Below are positions 29,136 to 39,050 of a DNA stretch of 64,000 nt, piece by piece (positions within the stretch are counted from its first letter, which is position 1; each line of letters opens with the position of its first letter). The notes under the pieces were generated by a model. That model made no database searches. It saw nothing but the letters and a program-made list of their open reading frames with translations, and was not told where the DNA came from. Made by a program: the position numbers and the translations under genes. The DNA lies in the NCBI RefSeq assembly GCF_007830545.1, contig NZ_VLLF01000005.1:248001-312000 (forward strand), written 5' to 3'. The DNA is from Roseibium hamelinense (GTDB taxonomy: Bacteria; Pseudomonadota; Alphaproteobacteria; Rhizobiales; Stappiaceae).

Positions 29136-30308
29136 TTATCCGGCAAGCGTCCGCAAGGCGTCAACCAAATCGGTCTTTTCCCACGAGAACCCGCCATCAG
29201 CAGCCGGTTCGCGACCGAAGTGACCGTAGGCCGCTGTCCGCTCATAGATCGGGCTGTTTAGATGCAGATGCTCCCGAATACCCCGAGGGCTCAAGCGCAT
29301 CACGTCACGCAGGCCAGCTTCGAGTTTGGCTTCGTCACAACGGCCAGTGTCATGAAGGTTCATATACACTGAAAGCGGCTCGGACACCCCGATCGCATAA
29401 GACAGCTGAATGGTGCAGCGATCGGCAAGGTCCGCAGCTACAACGTTTTTGGCAAGATAACGGGCTGCATAGGCGGCAGAGCGGTCAACTTTTGTCGGGT
29501 CTTTGCCGGAGAAAGCACCACCGCCATGCGGGGCCGCTCCGCCGTATGTGTCCACTATGATCTTGCGGCCGGTCAAACCACAGTCGCCGTCCGGCCCACC
29601 GATAACGAAGGCGCCAGTCGGGTTTACGTGCCAAACGGTCTCATCGGAAATCCAACCGGACGGCAAGCAATCGCGGATATAAGGCTCCACGATCTGGCGT
29701 ACATCCATGGATGTCAGGGTTTCATCCAAGTGCTGCGTCGACAACACAATGGATGTCACGCCAACCGGCAAGCCGTTTTCATAGCGGACAGTTACTTGGC
29801 TCTTGGCGTCCGGACCGAGCACTGCCTCCTGCCCAGATTTCCGGACCTCGGCCAGTTTCTTCAGTATCTTGTGTGAAAACAAGATTGGCGCCGGCATCAG
29901 TTCTTCAGTTTCACGGCACGCGTAACCAAACATAATGCCCTGATCACCAGCCCCTTCGTCCTTGTTGCCAGACGCATCAACCCCTTGCGCAATGTGCGCG
30001 GACTGTGCGTGCAAATGAACCGCGATGTCGCAGGTTTCCCAATGAAACCCCTCTTGAGCATACCCAATGTCTTTCACAGCCATCCGCGCCAAATGCGCAA
30101 TATAGTCCTTCGTCAGGGACTCCGGACCTCGCGTTTCGCCAGCGATCACAATGCGATTGGTTGTGGCAAGGGTTTCGCACGCAACACGAGCATCAGGCAT
30201 TTCTGAAAGATAGGCGTCGACCACTGCATCGGAGATGCGGTCGCAGACTTTGTCCGGGTGACCTTCGGACACAGACTCAGAGGTAAAAAGGTATTCTTGA
30301 CGGGCCAT
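29136..30308 (-). CDS. metK: S-adenosylmethionine synthetase
   Basis: Makes SAM from methionine and ATP. 390 residues from the ATG at 30308 ([20 protein letters not shown], the ATP-binding opening). Further motifs are [12 protein letters not shown] and [19 protein letters not shown]. Upstream codons to 30380 cross a strong leader hairpin and are not conserved. The gene follows an XRE-type regulator with 113 bases between, holding a terminator-like stem and a second, partly overlapping stem. Confidence 0.97.
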   Translation of the reverse strand: MARQEYLFTSESVSEGHPDKVCDRISDAVVDAYLSEMPDARVACETLATTNRIVIAGETRGPESLTKDYIAHLARMAVKDIGYAQEGFHWETCDIAVHLHAQSAHIAQGVDASGNKDEGAGDQGIMFGYACRETEELMPAPILFSHKILKKLAEVRKSGQEAVLGPDAKSQVTVRYENGLPVGVTSIVLSTQHLDETLTSMDVRQIVEPYIRDCLPSGWISDETVWHVNPTGAFVIGGPDGDCGLTGRKIIVDTYGGAAPHGGGAFSGKDPTKVDRSAAYAARYLAKNVVAADLADRCTIQLSYAIGVSEPLSVYMNLHDTGRCDEAKLEAGLRDVMRLSPRGIREHLHLNSPIYERTAAYGHFGREPAADGGFSWEKTDLVDALRTLAG

Positions 30309-30342
30309 TGGCAATCTCGTCCTTCTGGGAAACAATAAGACA

Positions 30343-30399
30343 GAAGCGGCGATGGGTATCGCCGCTTCAGCAGTCATCAATCTTTAAAGTTTGGGCTGA
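30343..30399 (-). promoter_or_regulatory. Structured metK leader with terminator-like hairpin
   Basis: Between the regulator stop and metK, a perfect 11-bp stem with a 4-base loop (30343-30368) is followed on the minus strand by TGTCTTATTG. A second stem pairs TCAGC (30395-30399) with GCTGA (30367-30371) and shares two bases with the first, so the two would compete. I could not match it to a SAM riboswitch class by eye. It may simply terminate the regulator transcript. Confidence 0.5.
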
Positions 30400-30421
30400 C
30401 GTCAAGCACCCATTTGCGAAA

Positions 30422-30826
30422 CTACTCGTCCCCTGCCAAGGCTCGCACAAGGTCAACCACCCGGCGGCGGACCTTTGGATCCTCGATTCGGACAAACGCC
30501 TTATTGAGCGAGAGCCCCTCAGAAGAGGACAGAAAATCGACAACGTAAGACGTCGGCTGGGACTCTCCAAACCCTTCGGCCTCGTCTGGTGTGCCTGGTG
30601 CATCCTCGAAGAAAAATGCAACAGGTACCTTCAAGATCGTCGCGATGTGTTGCAACCGGCTAGCCCCGATCCGGTTGGTCCCTTTTTCATATTTTTGGAT
30701 CTGTTGGAACGTAATCCCAAGGCTCTCGCCCAGCTTTTCCTGACTCATTCCAAGCATCATGCGGCGAAGCCTCACGCGGCTACCAACATGAATATCAATC
30801 GGATTTGGGGACTTTTTACTCGACAT
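30422..30826 (-). CDS. XRE-family helix-turn-helix regulator
   Basis: Small DNA-binding protein, 134 residues from the ATG at 30826. The helix-turn-helix of the Cro/CI type is clear (VRLRRMMLGMSQEKLGESLGITFQ followed by QKYEKGTNRIGASRL, about residues 17-60; each written part is a partial view). A C-terminal acidic segment and a helix (KVRRRVVDLVRAL) follow. This gene between lnt and metK is common in Hyphomicrobiales; a role in controlling metK is plausible from position only. The start is uncertain: an ATG at 30856 would add ten residues, and neither has a strong ribosome binding site. Confidence 0.85.
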   Translation of the reverse strand: MSSKKSPNPIDIHVGSRVRLRRMMLGMSQEKLGESLGITFQQIQKYEKGTNRIGASRLQHIATILKVPVAFFFEDAPGTPDEAEGFGESQPTSYVVDFLSSSEGLSLNKAFVRIEDPKVRRRVVDLVRALAGDE

Positions 30827-31017
30827 CTGGAAGTCTTTCTTGTTTTTGGCGTTCATCCCGCCACTGGCCACCACAGTGAAAACGGCGACGCAGCGACTCC
30901 CAACCCCGCCACATCCGGGCATACCCCCTGCCCAAGACCGCTTTCGTAAACGACGCTTAATTAATAAGCGATATCACGGTTGTATCACGAATGATTCACA
31001 AACACCAAGCACAAAAA

Positions 31018-32649
31018 TCAATCTTGACGCGAACTTTGGTTGTATCGTTGCCAGATCAGTAAAATTAGACTTAACAGCACCAAATACGTGAAGGGTATAT
31101 CTCCAAACCTACCGTAAAGTGTATCATTAATTTTCAACGGAAGTGGCGTATCAATTACTCCAACCTCAAACAGCTCCATCTGCGAGACAACCCGACCCTT
31201 TGCGTCAACCACGGCGGATAGGCCGGTGTTGGCAGCCCGGACAAGCGGAATCCCCTGCTCAATTGCGCGAAATCGTGATTGGGCGAAGTGCTGATAAGGT
31301 CCCGGTGTCCGACCGAACCACGCGTCATTTGTGACATTTAAAAGCCACTCAGGACCCTCAGCTGCTGACGCTGCGTGGGAATAACCAGACAAATATGGGA
31401 AAATTGCCTCGTAGCAAATCAACGGCAGAACAGTCCCGCCTTCCGGGAGCGTGAGCGCTTTTTGTCGAGTACCGGCCTTAAATGCAGAAGGTGTATCTAC
31501 TATAGCCGTGATGCCAAGACGAGATAAAATACTCTCAAGAGGTAGGTATTCTCCGAAGGGTACCAGCCTGACTTTGTCATAAAGATCCTGCACGGTACCG
31601 CTGCTATCGACAACATATACGCTGTTGAAGAAGCGCCGATCCGGTCCCGATCCTTCCAAACGCACAGCACCGGTGATTAGCGTGGTCTTGTCGGGAAGGG
31701 CCCTTCCAATTTCAAACAAGGCTTTGGGTTCGCGGGTCAGCAAAAAGGGAACTGCGGATTCCGGCCAAACAATGATCCTTTCCCTTCCAATGCGGCCCGC
31801 CCCTACCAAGGGTTTTTGAGACAGTTCCAAATAGGTTTGAAAAATGGTGTTCCTGTTTTCCGGTCGCCATTTTTCCGATTGATCGATGGAAGGCTGGACT
31901 ATTCGAATGTCCACCTGATCAGATATCTGAGTTCCCTCACTCAGACGAGCGGCCCCAAATCCAAAGAGCCCGGCTAGGACCAACCCGGCAGTGGCCAGCG
32001 GCGCCGCCCGCCGGAGCACCCCCGATCGGGGATCTAGGAGCGTTGCCGGTGTCGCTGAGATGCATACGACCAAAAGGCTAAGGCCATAAATACCGATCGT
32101 GCTTGCTGTTTGTGAGAGCGACAGTGACCCGGACACCCCATATCCGAAGGCATTCCATGGGAAGCCGGTTAGCACATGCCCCCGCAGCCATTCAGTGCAG
32201 GACAGCCCAACACCAAGCGCCAAAACACGTTGCCAGGAGGTAGACCAAAGAAGTCCAGCGAGGCCCGCTCCAAGCCCGACAAACAGCGCCAGACCGACTG
32301 GCATAGCCAAAACCGCAAACGGGATCATCCAAGCAAAACGGTCAGCCTCAACCAGAAACGCTGCGCCGATCCACCACAATCCCGATAAAAAATATCCGAA
32401 ACCAAACCACCATCCGACCGCAAAACCAGTCCTAAAGCGGTTCAAAGACGATGACTTCGGCCGAATCGCCCCATCAAGGAGCCAAACGAACATAGAAAAC
32501 GCCAGCAGGAGAACGGAAAGCAATTCATAAGGCGGTAACGCGAAGGCTGCGATTCCGCCGGCTGCAAGCGCTAAACCCCGCCGCCGCCACCCCCAAGACA
32601 GCAAGCAAGCATGGGGTAGAGCCAACAAGGTCTGGCTGAGTGAATTCAT
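31018..32649 (-). CDS. lnt: Apolipoprotein N-acyltransferase
   Basis: Inner-membrane enzyme that adds the third acyl chain to lipoproteins. 543 residues: several membrane helices in the first 230 residues, then a periplasmic nitrilase-like domain. The catalytic Glu-Lys-Cys triad can be placed in WPESAVPF, DKVRLVPFGEYLPLE and LICYEAIFP, with NVTNDAWFG nearby; a last helix (TYLVLLSLILLIWQ) ends the protein. It lies after corC in the phoH-ybeY-corC-lnt group. Confidence 0.95.
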   Translation of the reverse strand: MNSLSQTLLALPHACLLSWGWRRRGLALAAGGIAAFALPPYELLSVLLLAFSMFVWLLDGAIRPKSSSLNRFRTGFAVGWWFGFGYFLSGLWWIGAAFLVEADRFAWMIPFAVLAMPVGLALFVGLGAGLAGLLWSTSWQRVLALGVGLSCTEWLRGHVLTGFPWNAFGYGVSGSLSLSQTASTIGIYGLSLLVVCISATPATLLDPRSGVLRRAAPLATAGLVLAGLFGFGAARLSEGTQISDQVDIRIVQPSIDQSEKWRPENRNTIFQTYLELSQKPLVGAGRIGRERIIVWPESAVPFLLTREPKALFEIGRALPDKTTLITGAVRLEGSGPDRRFFNSVYVVDSSGTVQDLYDKVRLVPFGEYLPLESILSRLGITAIVDTPSAFKAGTRQKALTLPEGGTVLPLICYEAIFPYLSGYSHAASAAEGPEWLLNVTNDAWFGRTPGPYQHFAQSRFRAIEQGIPLVRAANTGLSAVVDAKGRVVSQMELFEVGVIDTPLPLKINDTLYGRFGDIPFTYLVLLSLILLIWQRYNQSSRQD

Positions 32650-32727
32650 TCGAAATTATCCCGGCAGGAAAACGGCAGCCGGAGACGTTTGCGTCAAGCG
32701 GGCATTGGGGTCAAGCGCAGGGTTTTA

Positions 32728-33948
32728 TCAAGAACCGGCAGAAGGGGGTGTTTTATTGTCTTCATGTCCGGAATTCGCGTCAGGCTCGTTGTGCTCCTCC
32801 GTAGATGCACCACTGCCATCTTCAGCCTTTTTGCCGCGCCGTCTGAGTTCGGGCACGCGCACCTCATGGCGCCGACGCCGGATACGGATGCGCTTGATGC
32901 GCCGCGGATCCGCATCCAGGATTTCAAACTCAAATCCGGGCAACTCCGATGCAACCACCAACTCGCCGCGTACCGGCACGCGGCCAACGGTGACGTATAA
33001 GAGGCCGCCAAGCGTATCGACATCCTCAATGATCTCGCCGGATGAAACGTCGGTACCGAGCGCTTCATCCAATTCTTCAAGGGGCATGCGCGGATCAGCA
33101 ACCCAAATACCTTCAGACACCAGACTGAGCATATCGTCTTCGTCTTCGTCATGCTCATCTTCGATATCGCCGATCACTTCTTCGACAAGATCCTCTAGCG
33201 AAACAAGCCCATCTGTTCCTCCATATTCGTCAATGACCAGCGCCATCTGAATACGATCTGCCTGCATCTTCGCCATAAGATCAGTTGCTGGCATTGATGG
33301 CGGGACGAACAGCAAAGGCCGAATAAGCCCAGCCTCCTGAATCGAAACGGTGAGGTCTACACATCCCAGATCAAGAAGCTGGGAATTATGACCTTTGCCA
33401 TTTCCGTTTTGGTTGATTTGAGAGGATATGCCAGGCACGTCTGCAGACTGCGCGGGTGCATTTTCTTCTTTTTTCGGTGCACCGCAAGCTGCCATGTGCG
33501 CCATCAGATCCTTAATGTGGACCATGCCCCGCGGATCATCCAGCGTGTCTTCATAAACGGGCATGCGTGAATGGCCACTTTCTTCAAAAAGTGCCATGAC
33601 GCGGCCAATCGTCGTTGTGTTTTCAACCGCCTCTATGTCTGCGCGCGGGATCATGACATCGTCGACGCGAAGCTCCCTTAGGCGCAGTATATTGCCGAGC
33701 AGCATACGCTCTTCGGGTGAAAAAGTGGCATCGTGACCGGTTTCACGTGCCAGCTCATCCTCGAGATTTTCACGCAGATTCGCAGAGCCACGCCCATTAA
33801 AGCCTAGGACCCTCTTCACCGCTTCCCAAAGCGCCGCAGATGTCTGCGGCCCGGTCTGTTGCGGGTCCTCGGCGTTTTGCTCGCCGCTCTTGGTTTCGTT
33901 TTGCGGCTGCGTACTAGGCGCCGGATTGTCAGAAGCAGTCATCATCAT
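32728..33948 (-). CDS. corC: CorC/HlyC-type CBS-domain protein
   Basis: 406 residues. An N-terminal Gln/Glu-rich tail is followed by two CBS domains (VDDVMIPRADIEAVE and, after a Gly/Asn-rich insertion at about 170-190, VIDEYGGTDGLVSLEDLVEEVIGDIEDEHD). A CorC_HlyC transporter-associated domain (about 270-355) and a basic-acidic tail end it. The family is linked to Mg/Co efflux and to membrane integrity, but this soluble form has no DUF21 membrane part, so it is probably a regulatory protein. Three ATGs in a row make the exact start uncertain. Same operon as ybeY and lnt. Confidence 0.88.
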   Translation of the reverse strand: MMMTASDNPAPSTQPQNETKSGEQNAEDPQQTGPQTSAALWEAVKRVLGFNGRGSANLRENLEDELARETGHDATFSPEERMLLGNILRLRELRVDDVMIPRADIEAVENTTTIGRVMALFEESGHSRMPVYEDTLDDPRGMVHIKDLMAHMAACGAPKKEENAPAQSADVPGISSQINQNGNGKGHNSQLLDLGCVDLTVSIQEAGLIRPLLFVPPSMPATDLMAKMQADRIQMALVIDEYGGTDGLVSLEDLVEEVIGDIEDEHDEDEDDMLSLVSEGIWVADPRMPLEELDEALGTDVSSGEIIEDVDTLGGLLYVTVGRVPVRGELVVASELPGFEFEILDADPRRIKRIRIRRRRHEVRVPELRRRGKKAEDGSGASTEEHNEPDANSGHEDNKTPPSAGS

Positions 33949-33985
33949 GTTTCAAATCGCTAGCGCAGGTACACCAAAACGCCAG

Positions 33986-34504
33986 TCAAGCATCCTTCAC
34001 CAAAGGTCGGTCCGCATAAGGGTTTTCAATACCGAGGCATGAAAGTATCTCGATTTCCATACGCTCCATCAACTCCGCCTCATCGTCCTCTTGATGATCA
34101 TAGTCGAATAAATGAAGAATTCCGTGAACGATGAGATGGGTTACATGCGTTTCGAATTCAATTCCCAAATCATCCGCTTCTCGGGAAATTGTTTCAAATC
34201 CAAGCACAATATCCCCAAGCAGCGGACCGTAGACGTCTTCAACCGGCTCGCTCGCTGGAAATGACAAGACATTTGTTGGCTTATTTTTGCCTCGCCAATC
34301 CTTGTTGAGTTTCTGAACGGCTGCATCGTTCGTACAAACTACAGAAACTTCGGAGCCTGCCTGGAAGTTGAAAGAAGCAACCTTGTGCGCAGCTGCCCAC
34401 GCTCGTTTGCACACAGCGGCAAGTCTCTCTTCCGTCGGCCAGTCTCCCGCAACAATCGAGAGGTCAATGACCAGGTCACCTGCCCCGGCCGCTTCTTCGG
34501 TCAT
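33986..34504 (-). CDS. ybeY: Endoribonuclease YbeY
   Basis: Metal-dependent RNase for 16S rRNA 3'-end maturation and ribosome quality control. 172 residues with the zinc motif HGILHLFDYDHQ (three histidines) and the upstream NVLSFPASEP and LGDIVLGFETI segments. The usual G in HLxGYDH is F-D here, but the histidines are intact. Its ATG overlaps the phoH stop by four bases (ATGA), so translation is probably coupled. Confidence 0.95.
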   Translation of the reverse strand: MTEEAAGAGDLVIDLSIVAGDWPTEERLAAVCKRAWAAAHKVASFNFQAGSEVSVVCTNDAAVQKLNKDWRGKNKPTNVLSFPASEPVEDVYGPLLGDIVLGFETISREADDLGIEFETHVTHLIVHGILHLFDYDHQEDDEAELMERMEIEILSCLGIENPYADRPLVKDA

Positions 34505-35619
34505 TCGACTGCAACCTCACGCTGGCCTTCGGTGTGACCGCGCTCCACGCGACGCGCTTCCTGGCGCTTTTCACGGTCTTCAGAAGCCTTGCGAGACGCA
34601 TTGTCGTAAGCGGTCACAATGCGCGCGACAAGCTCGTGCCGAACCACGTCAGCCTCGGTAAAGCGAACGTGCGCAACACCTTCCACATCCGTTAGAAGCG
34701 CAAGTGCTTCGCGCAGACCAGACATTTGCCCGGGCGGTAGATCGATTTGACTCGGATCGCCAGTAACGATCATCTTGGAGCCCTCTCCCAGACGCGTCAG
34801 GAACATCTTCATCTGCATCGATGTGGTGTTCTGTGCCTCATCCAGCAGAACCACTGCATCCGACAAGGTCCGTCCGCGCATGAAGGCGAGCGGAGCCACT
34901 TCGATCATGCCGGACTGCAGGCCACGATCTACCTTTTCCGGCGGCATCATGTCGTAAAGCGCATCATAAAGCGGGCGCAGGTATGGATCGACCTTTTCTT
35001 TCATATCGCCGGGCAGAAAACCCAGACGCTCGCCAGCTTCTACAGCCGGCCGAGATAGGATAAGACGGCTGGCATCCCCGCGTTCAATCAACGCCGCGGC
35101 ATAGGCGACAGCAAGATAGGTTTTGCCGGTCCCAGCCGGGCCAGTCCCGAATACAAGGTCCGCTCTGTCCATGGAGCGGATATATGCATCCTGCGTCGGT
35201 GTACGGGCGACGATGGTTTTACGTCTGGTCGAAATCTGAGCGAAGGCCAATCTCGACTTAGGCTCCAGCGTCGGCAAGGGCAATTGCGCCTGATCTGCGG
35301 CAGCCATGCGAAGCGCCCCATCCACGTCGGCAGGATGAATTTCATGCCCCTGCTGGAGGCGTTGATATAGAGCCTCCAACGCGCCGCGTGCCTGTGCACA
35401 ACCTGCCTGCGACCCTTTGAGAGTTACTTGGTTTCCACGAGCGACTGCGTCGATGCCCAGACGCTGTTCTATGAGGGCGAGGTTTTGGTCGAATTGACCG
35501 AAAAGGTCCCCAATCAGTCTGTTGTCTTCGAATGCGAGGACAATGTGCGTTAAGTCAGATGCCGGTTTGTCTTGCGGTGCCGGGATCTTGCGTGCCGACG
35601 ATTGGCTATCACGCGTCAA
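34501..35619 (-). CDS. phoH: PhoH-family ATPase
   Basis: Cytoplasmic P-loop protein, linked by family to RNA metabolism. 372 residues with Walker A GPAGTGKT (about 160-167), Walker [10 protein letters not shown] and a final sensor segment [11 protein letters not shown] place the start at a TTG at 35619 because a full AAGGAGG stands six bases before it. That TTG overlaps the end of miaB. An in-frame start at 35688 would lie 80 bases inside miaB. Downstream it is coupled to ybeY by a 4-base overlap. Confidence 0.92.
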   Translation of the reverse strand: MTRDSQSSARKIPAPQDKPASDLTHIVLAFEDNRLIGDLFGQFDQNLALIEQRLGIDAVARGNQVTLKGSQAGCAQARGALEALYQRLQQGHEIHPADVDGALRMAAADQAQLPLPTLEPKSRLAFAQISTRRKTIVARTPTQDAYIRSMDRADLVFGTGPAGTGKTYLAVAYAAALIERGDASRLILSRPAVEAGERLGFLPGDMKEKVDPYLRPLYDALYDMMPPEKVDRGLQSGMIEVAPLAFMRGRTLSDAVVLLDEAQNTTSMQMKMFLTRLGEGSKMIVTGDPSQIDLPPGQMSGLREALALLTDVEGVAHVRFTEADVVRHELVARIVTAYDNASRKASEDREKRQEARRVERGHTEGQREVAVE

Positions 35620-37087
35620 ATGCCGCCTCCTTGAGGACTTTTGGTCCAGCTTTATGCCGTGCCTGAACACTTTCATCTTGCCCGCCAATCAAACGCCCGA
35701 ACAGCGAATTGGCACCGATCTCGACGATTTCCACCGCTTGTATGCTTCCGATCAAGGTTTCGGGAGCGTCAAGCTGGACAGCTTGCAACCAGGGCGACTT
35801 GCCGACCAGCTGACCCGGCTGACGGCCTGTCTTTTCAAGCAGCACATTAAAGGTCATGCCGAGTCGCGAAGCGTTGAACGCCCGCTGCTGATCCGACAAG
35901 AGCGCCTGAAGTTCCGCCAAGCGCGTGCTTTTGATGTCTTCTGGCACCTGTGCTTCCATTGACGCGCCGGGCGTGCCTGGCCTTGGGCTGTACTTGAACG
36001 AAAACGCCGATCCGTATTCCACCCGCCGGATCAGATCCATCGTGTCTTCAAAGTCTTGATCCGTTTCACCGGGAAAACCGACAATGAAGTCTCCGGACAA
36101 TGCTATATTCGGCACCACGTCACGGATCCTGTCGATCAGGCGGAAATACTCATCGCGGGTATGTTTCCGGTTCATCGCCTTCAAAATGTTGTCCGAACCG
36201 GACTGCACCGGAAGATGAAGGTACGGCATGAGACTCTCGAGGTCACGATGCGCGGCGATCAGATCATCGTCCATGTCCCGCGGATGGCTTGTAGTATAGC
36301 GCAGCCGGTCCAGTCCATCGACCTCTGCCAAACGGCGCAGCAGGCGTCCAAGCCCCCAAACGGAGCCGTCTTCAGCTTCTCCGTGGTAGGCATTCACGTT
36401 CTGGCCCAGCAGCGTGACCTCGCGCACACCGGCCGCAGCCATTTGTTCGGCCTCAGTCACAATCTGACTGACAGACCGGGAAACCTCTGCGCCTCGAGTG
36501 TAGGGAACAACACAGAAGGTGCAGAATTTGTCGCACCCCTCCTGCACGGTCAAAAAAGCCGCCGGCGGACGCTTTCGGACCGGTGCAGCAGCCTGTTCGG
36601 ACAAATGATCAAATTTTGCGTCAATGTCGAATTCGGTCTCGACCACCTTTGTTCCCGATGCTGCCTGACCAAGCAGCTTCGGTAGACGGTGATAGCTCTG
36701 TGGCCCAACGACCAAATCGACAATCGGCGCCCGGCGCGCAATTTCTTCGCCTTCGGCTTGCGCGACACATCCGGCCACCCCAATCATCATGGGCTTGCCG
36801 TTTTTTGCCCGCTCTTCTTTGACCTTCCGGATACGGCCGAGTTCGGAGTAGACTTTTTCTGCGGCTTTTTCACGGATGTGACAGGTGTTGAGCAGGACAA
36901 GGTCGGCGTCTTCAAGAGAAGTTGCCGCAGTGTACCCTTCAGATGCCAGAACGTCGGTCATACGGTCACTGTCATAGACATTCATTTGACAGCCATATGT
37001 CCGTACGAACACCTTTCGAGTGTTGTCGCGGGCTTCAGCTTTCTCTTCGGTATTCACTTCTGATTGACTGTCCGTACGGCTTGTCAT
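35609..37087 (-). CDS. miaB: tRNA-2-methylthio-N6-dimethylallyladenosine synthase
   Basis: Radical-SAM methylthiotransferase acting on A37 of tRNAs that read UNN codons. 492 residues: N-terminal UPF0004 domain with three cluster cysteines (GCQMN, NTCHIRE, GCVAQ), radical-SAM domain with [15 protein letters not shown], and a C-terminal TRAM domain (about 400-460). The N-terminal 20 residues are a charged, unconserved tail. The stop overlaps the phoH start. Upstream lies the acyltransferase gene, 99 bases away. Confidence 0.96.
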   Translation of the reverse strand: MTSRTDSQSEVNTEEKAEARDNTRKVFVRTYGCQMNVYDSDRMTDVLASEGYTAATSLEDADLVLLNTCHIREKAAEKVYSELGRIRKVKEERAKNGKPMMIGVAGCVAQAEGEEIARRAPIVDLVVGPQSYHRLPKLLGQAASGTKVVETEFDIDAKFDHLSEQAAAPVRKRPPAAFLTVQEGCDKFCTFCVVPYTRGAEVSRSVSQIVTEAEQMAAAGVREVTLLGQNVNAYHGEAEDGSVWGLGRLLRRLAEVDGLDRLRYTTSHPRDMDDDLIAAHRDLESLMPYLHLPVQSGSDNILKAMNRKHTRDEYFRLIDRIRDVVPNIALSGDFIVGFPGETDQDFEDTMDLIRRVEYGSAFSFKYSPRPGTPGASMEAQVPEDIKSTRLAELQALLSDQQRAFNASRLGMTFNVLLEKTGRQPGQLVGKSPWLQAVQLDAPETLIGSIQAVEIVEIGANSLFGRLIGGQDESVQARHKAGPKVLKEAAFDA

Positions 37088-37186
37088 TCGCTTCTTGCGG
37101 CCTTCAGGCTTGATAGAAATCGTTGAATTGCGGAGCGCAGTTTCCTTTTAAAAAGGATGGATTGTGTCGGCCTGTCGAGACAAGCA

Positions 37187-38065
37187 TCAAGCAGCGCTCT
37201 TTTCGGCGCCAGCTTTAGACGTTTTTTCCGCATTTGAGAATAGGTTACCGCCGCTGTTTTCCAGGTCACATGCCGATTTTACCGCCGCCCCTGTCAAAGC
37301 AGCCACCGTCATGGACCTGACCTGGTTTTCCATTTGCACCGTTAGTGCTTTGCGGTCGGTCTCATGATGGACAAGCGTAGGTTCGCCCCACGTGACAATT
37401 ACATCTAGCGCACCGTTAACAAAAACACCCCACAAATGCCCCGCCAGTTCCATATCTCCGTACCAAGCAACTCCCGGCCGAAACTGACGGCCCATCGGCA
37501 AACCGTGAATTCCCTGATAGGCGATCGACAGTGGCTGAACCCAAACGTCCCCGCCGTCGGCATCTAGCGCACGGGTGGCAGACCCAAGAAGCGCAGACCG
37601 GAATGGCAAGACAACGTTCCCATCATTGGAGGTGCCTTCGGCAAACAGGACCATAGCATCTCCGCTTTTTAAACGTCCGGCGATCGTATCAGCCACTTTT
37701 CCAGTGTCGCTACGTTTAGTTCGATTCACGAATACTGACCGTTGGAGCTTTGCAAAAAGGCCGAAAACCGGCCACCCCGCAACCTCCGACTTTGCGATGA
37801 AAGACAACGGCATCAAAGATCCGATGACGGTAATATCAACCCAGGACGCATGATTTGAGGCAATAAGCAGTGGACGCCGCTCACATGGCTTCCCGATCTG
37901 CCGGACACGTATTCCAACCAGTCCGAGTGCGAGCCGGTGCCAAACTAGGGGGAGGCGCCTTTGAATCGACAGACCGAATTTCACGGCGCACCATTGCAAC
38001 GGAATTAAGACGACTGAGACGATTGCCAGCAGCACAATCGTCAAAATGGCCTTAATCTGAACCAT
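37187..38065 (-). CDS. 1-acyl-glycerol-3-phosphate acyltransferase-like protein
   Basis: Membrane-associated acyltransferase of the PlsC family, 292 residues. N-terminal hydrophobic helix (about 6-28), catalytic NHASWVD (the HX4D motif) and FAEGTS for substrate binding. It may make phosphatidic acid or act on ornithine lipid (OlsA-like); the sequence does not settle this. The C-terminal 60 residues are polar and unconserved. The ATG at 38065 lies within the last codons of fur, so the two genes overlap by 14 bases and are likely coupled. Confidence 0.85.
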   Translation of the reverse strand: MVQIKAILTIVLLAIVSVVLIPLQWCAVKFGLSIQRRLPLVWHRLALGLVGIRVRQIGKPCERRPLLIASNHASWVDITVIGSLMPLSFIAKSEVAGWPVFGLFAKLQRSVFVNRTKRSDTGKVADTIAGRLKSGDAMVLFAEGTSNDGNVVLPFRSALLGSATRALDADGGDVWVQPLSIAYQGIHGLPMGRQFRPGVAWYGDMELAGHLWGVFVNGALDVIVTWGEPTLVHHETDRKALTVQMENQVRSMTVAALTGAAVKSACDLENSGGNLFSNAEKTSKAGAEKSAA

Positions 38066-38537
38066 CGCCGTCGGGGTCTCCAGAGACTGACTTGTCTTTG
38101 CCGTCGAGAGGCACACCATAAAGCTCTAATCGATGATCGACCAGCTTGAACCCGAGCTTTTTGGCAATGAACTCCTGCAGCGCTTCAATTTCTTCGCTGC
38201 GGAATTCAATGACCTTTCCGGACCGCAAATCAATCAGATGATCATGGTGCTCATCCGGAACGGTCTCATACCGCGAGCGGCCATCACGAAAGTCGTGCCG
38301 CTCAATCATGCCTGCGTCTTCAAACAGTTTCACAGTCCTGTAGACCGTTGAAATGGAAATCCTGGTATCGATAGCAACCGCACGCCGATAAAGCTCTTCA
38401 ACATCGGGATGGCTTTCGGAAGCCTCTTCAATGACGGAGGCGATCACCCGGCGTTGCTCGGTCATGCGCATGCCTTTTGCTGCACATTGTTCAGCCAAAG
38501 CTGATGGCCGTTCCTCTGTCATGTGGTTTGCCTGCAT
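38052..38537 (-). CDS. fur: Fur-family metalloregulator
   Basis: Metal-sensing repressor (Fur or the manganese-sensing Mur of alphaproteobacteria), 161 residues. Winged-helix part includes RRVIASVIEEA and SISTVYRTVKLFEDAG; the metal site has HDF...YE and DEHHDHLID. The C-terminus is a DGDGSD tail. The start is uncertain between ATGs at 38537 and 38522; the difference is five residues and neither has a strong ribosome binding site. The gene sits in the conserved tsaB-rimI-fur-plsC-miaB order. Confidence 0.92.
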   Translation of the reverse strand: MQANHMTEERPSALAEQCAAKGMRMTEQRRVIASVIEEASESHPDVEELYRRAVAIDTRISISTVYRTVKLFEDAGMIERHDFRDGRSRYETVPDEHHDHLIDLRSGKVIEFRSEEIEALQEFIAKKLGFKLVDHRLELYGVPLDGKDKSVSGDPDGDGSD

Positions 38538-38559
38538 CCATTCATCTTGCGGCCAGCGC

Positions 38560-39048
38560 TTAGCGAAGATCAACGCGCATGACAAGCGCGGTTCCATCGC
38601 CCGCACTCCCCCGATAGTAACCCTTGCGCTCGCCAACCTGCCGGAATCCGAGGCTCCGATAGAGCAGCAAGGCAGGTTCATTGCTAGAATCGACCTCCAA
38701 AAACAAGCTTGCACAGCGCTCGCCGTAAAGCCGGAACATGCCATCTTGCATCAGTTTCTTTGCTATACCCCGACCACGATGACGCGGGTCTATTGCAATT
38801 GTTATAACCTCCGCCTCATCGCCTGCCACGCGAGTGATAAGGAAGCCGAGACAGGATTGGGTTCCGTAGGGACTGGATCGACGGGCTACAAGAATCGATG
38901 TCCCTTCCTGGTTCATCATGCGCGCAAGTTCGTCAGGTTCCCAACCGTGTGGGAACGACTTCCTGTGAATTTCCGCAATGTCTGTTAGATCTTCGTCCCG
39001 GGCTTTTTCAACGACTGGCGCCGCAGCCCAGAACCACCAGAAGGTCAT
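38560..39048 (-). CDS. rimI: Ribosomal-protein-alanine acetyltransferase (RimI-like)
   Basis: GNAT N-acetyltransferase of 162 residues, expected to acetylate the N-terminus of S18 or other proteins. The acetyl-CoA loop is RHRGRGIAKKLMQDG, with VDSSNEPALLLYRSLGF after it. It begins two bases after the tsaB stop, a standard alphaproteobacterial neighbour. The upstream in-frame extension to 39234 lies in tsaB and is rejected. Confidence 0.9.
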   Translation of the reverse strand: MTFWWFWAAAPVVEKARDEDLTDIAEIHRKSFPHGWEPDELARMMNQEGTSILVARRSSPYGTQSCLGFLITRVAGDEAEVITIAIDPRHRGRGIAKKLMQDGMFRLYGERCASLFLEVDSSNEPALLLYRSLGFRQVGERKGYYRGSAGDGTALVMRVDLR

Positions 39049-39050
39049 AT

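Noticed and set aside
30309..30421. SAM-II or SAM/SAH riboswitch before metK
   Set aside because: The conserved cores I know for these classes could not be found by eye. Reported only as a structured leader.
34501..35688. phoH starting at 35688
   Set aside because: Would overlap miaB by 80 bases and lacks the strong ribosome binding site that stands before the TTG at 35619.
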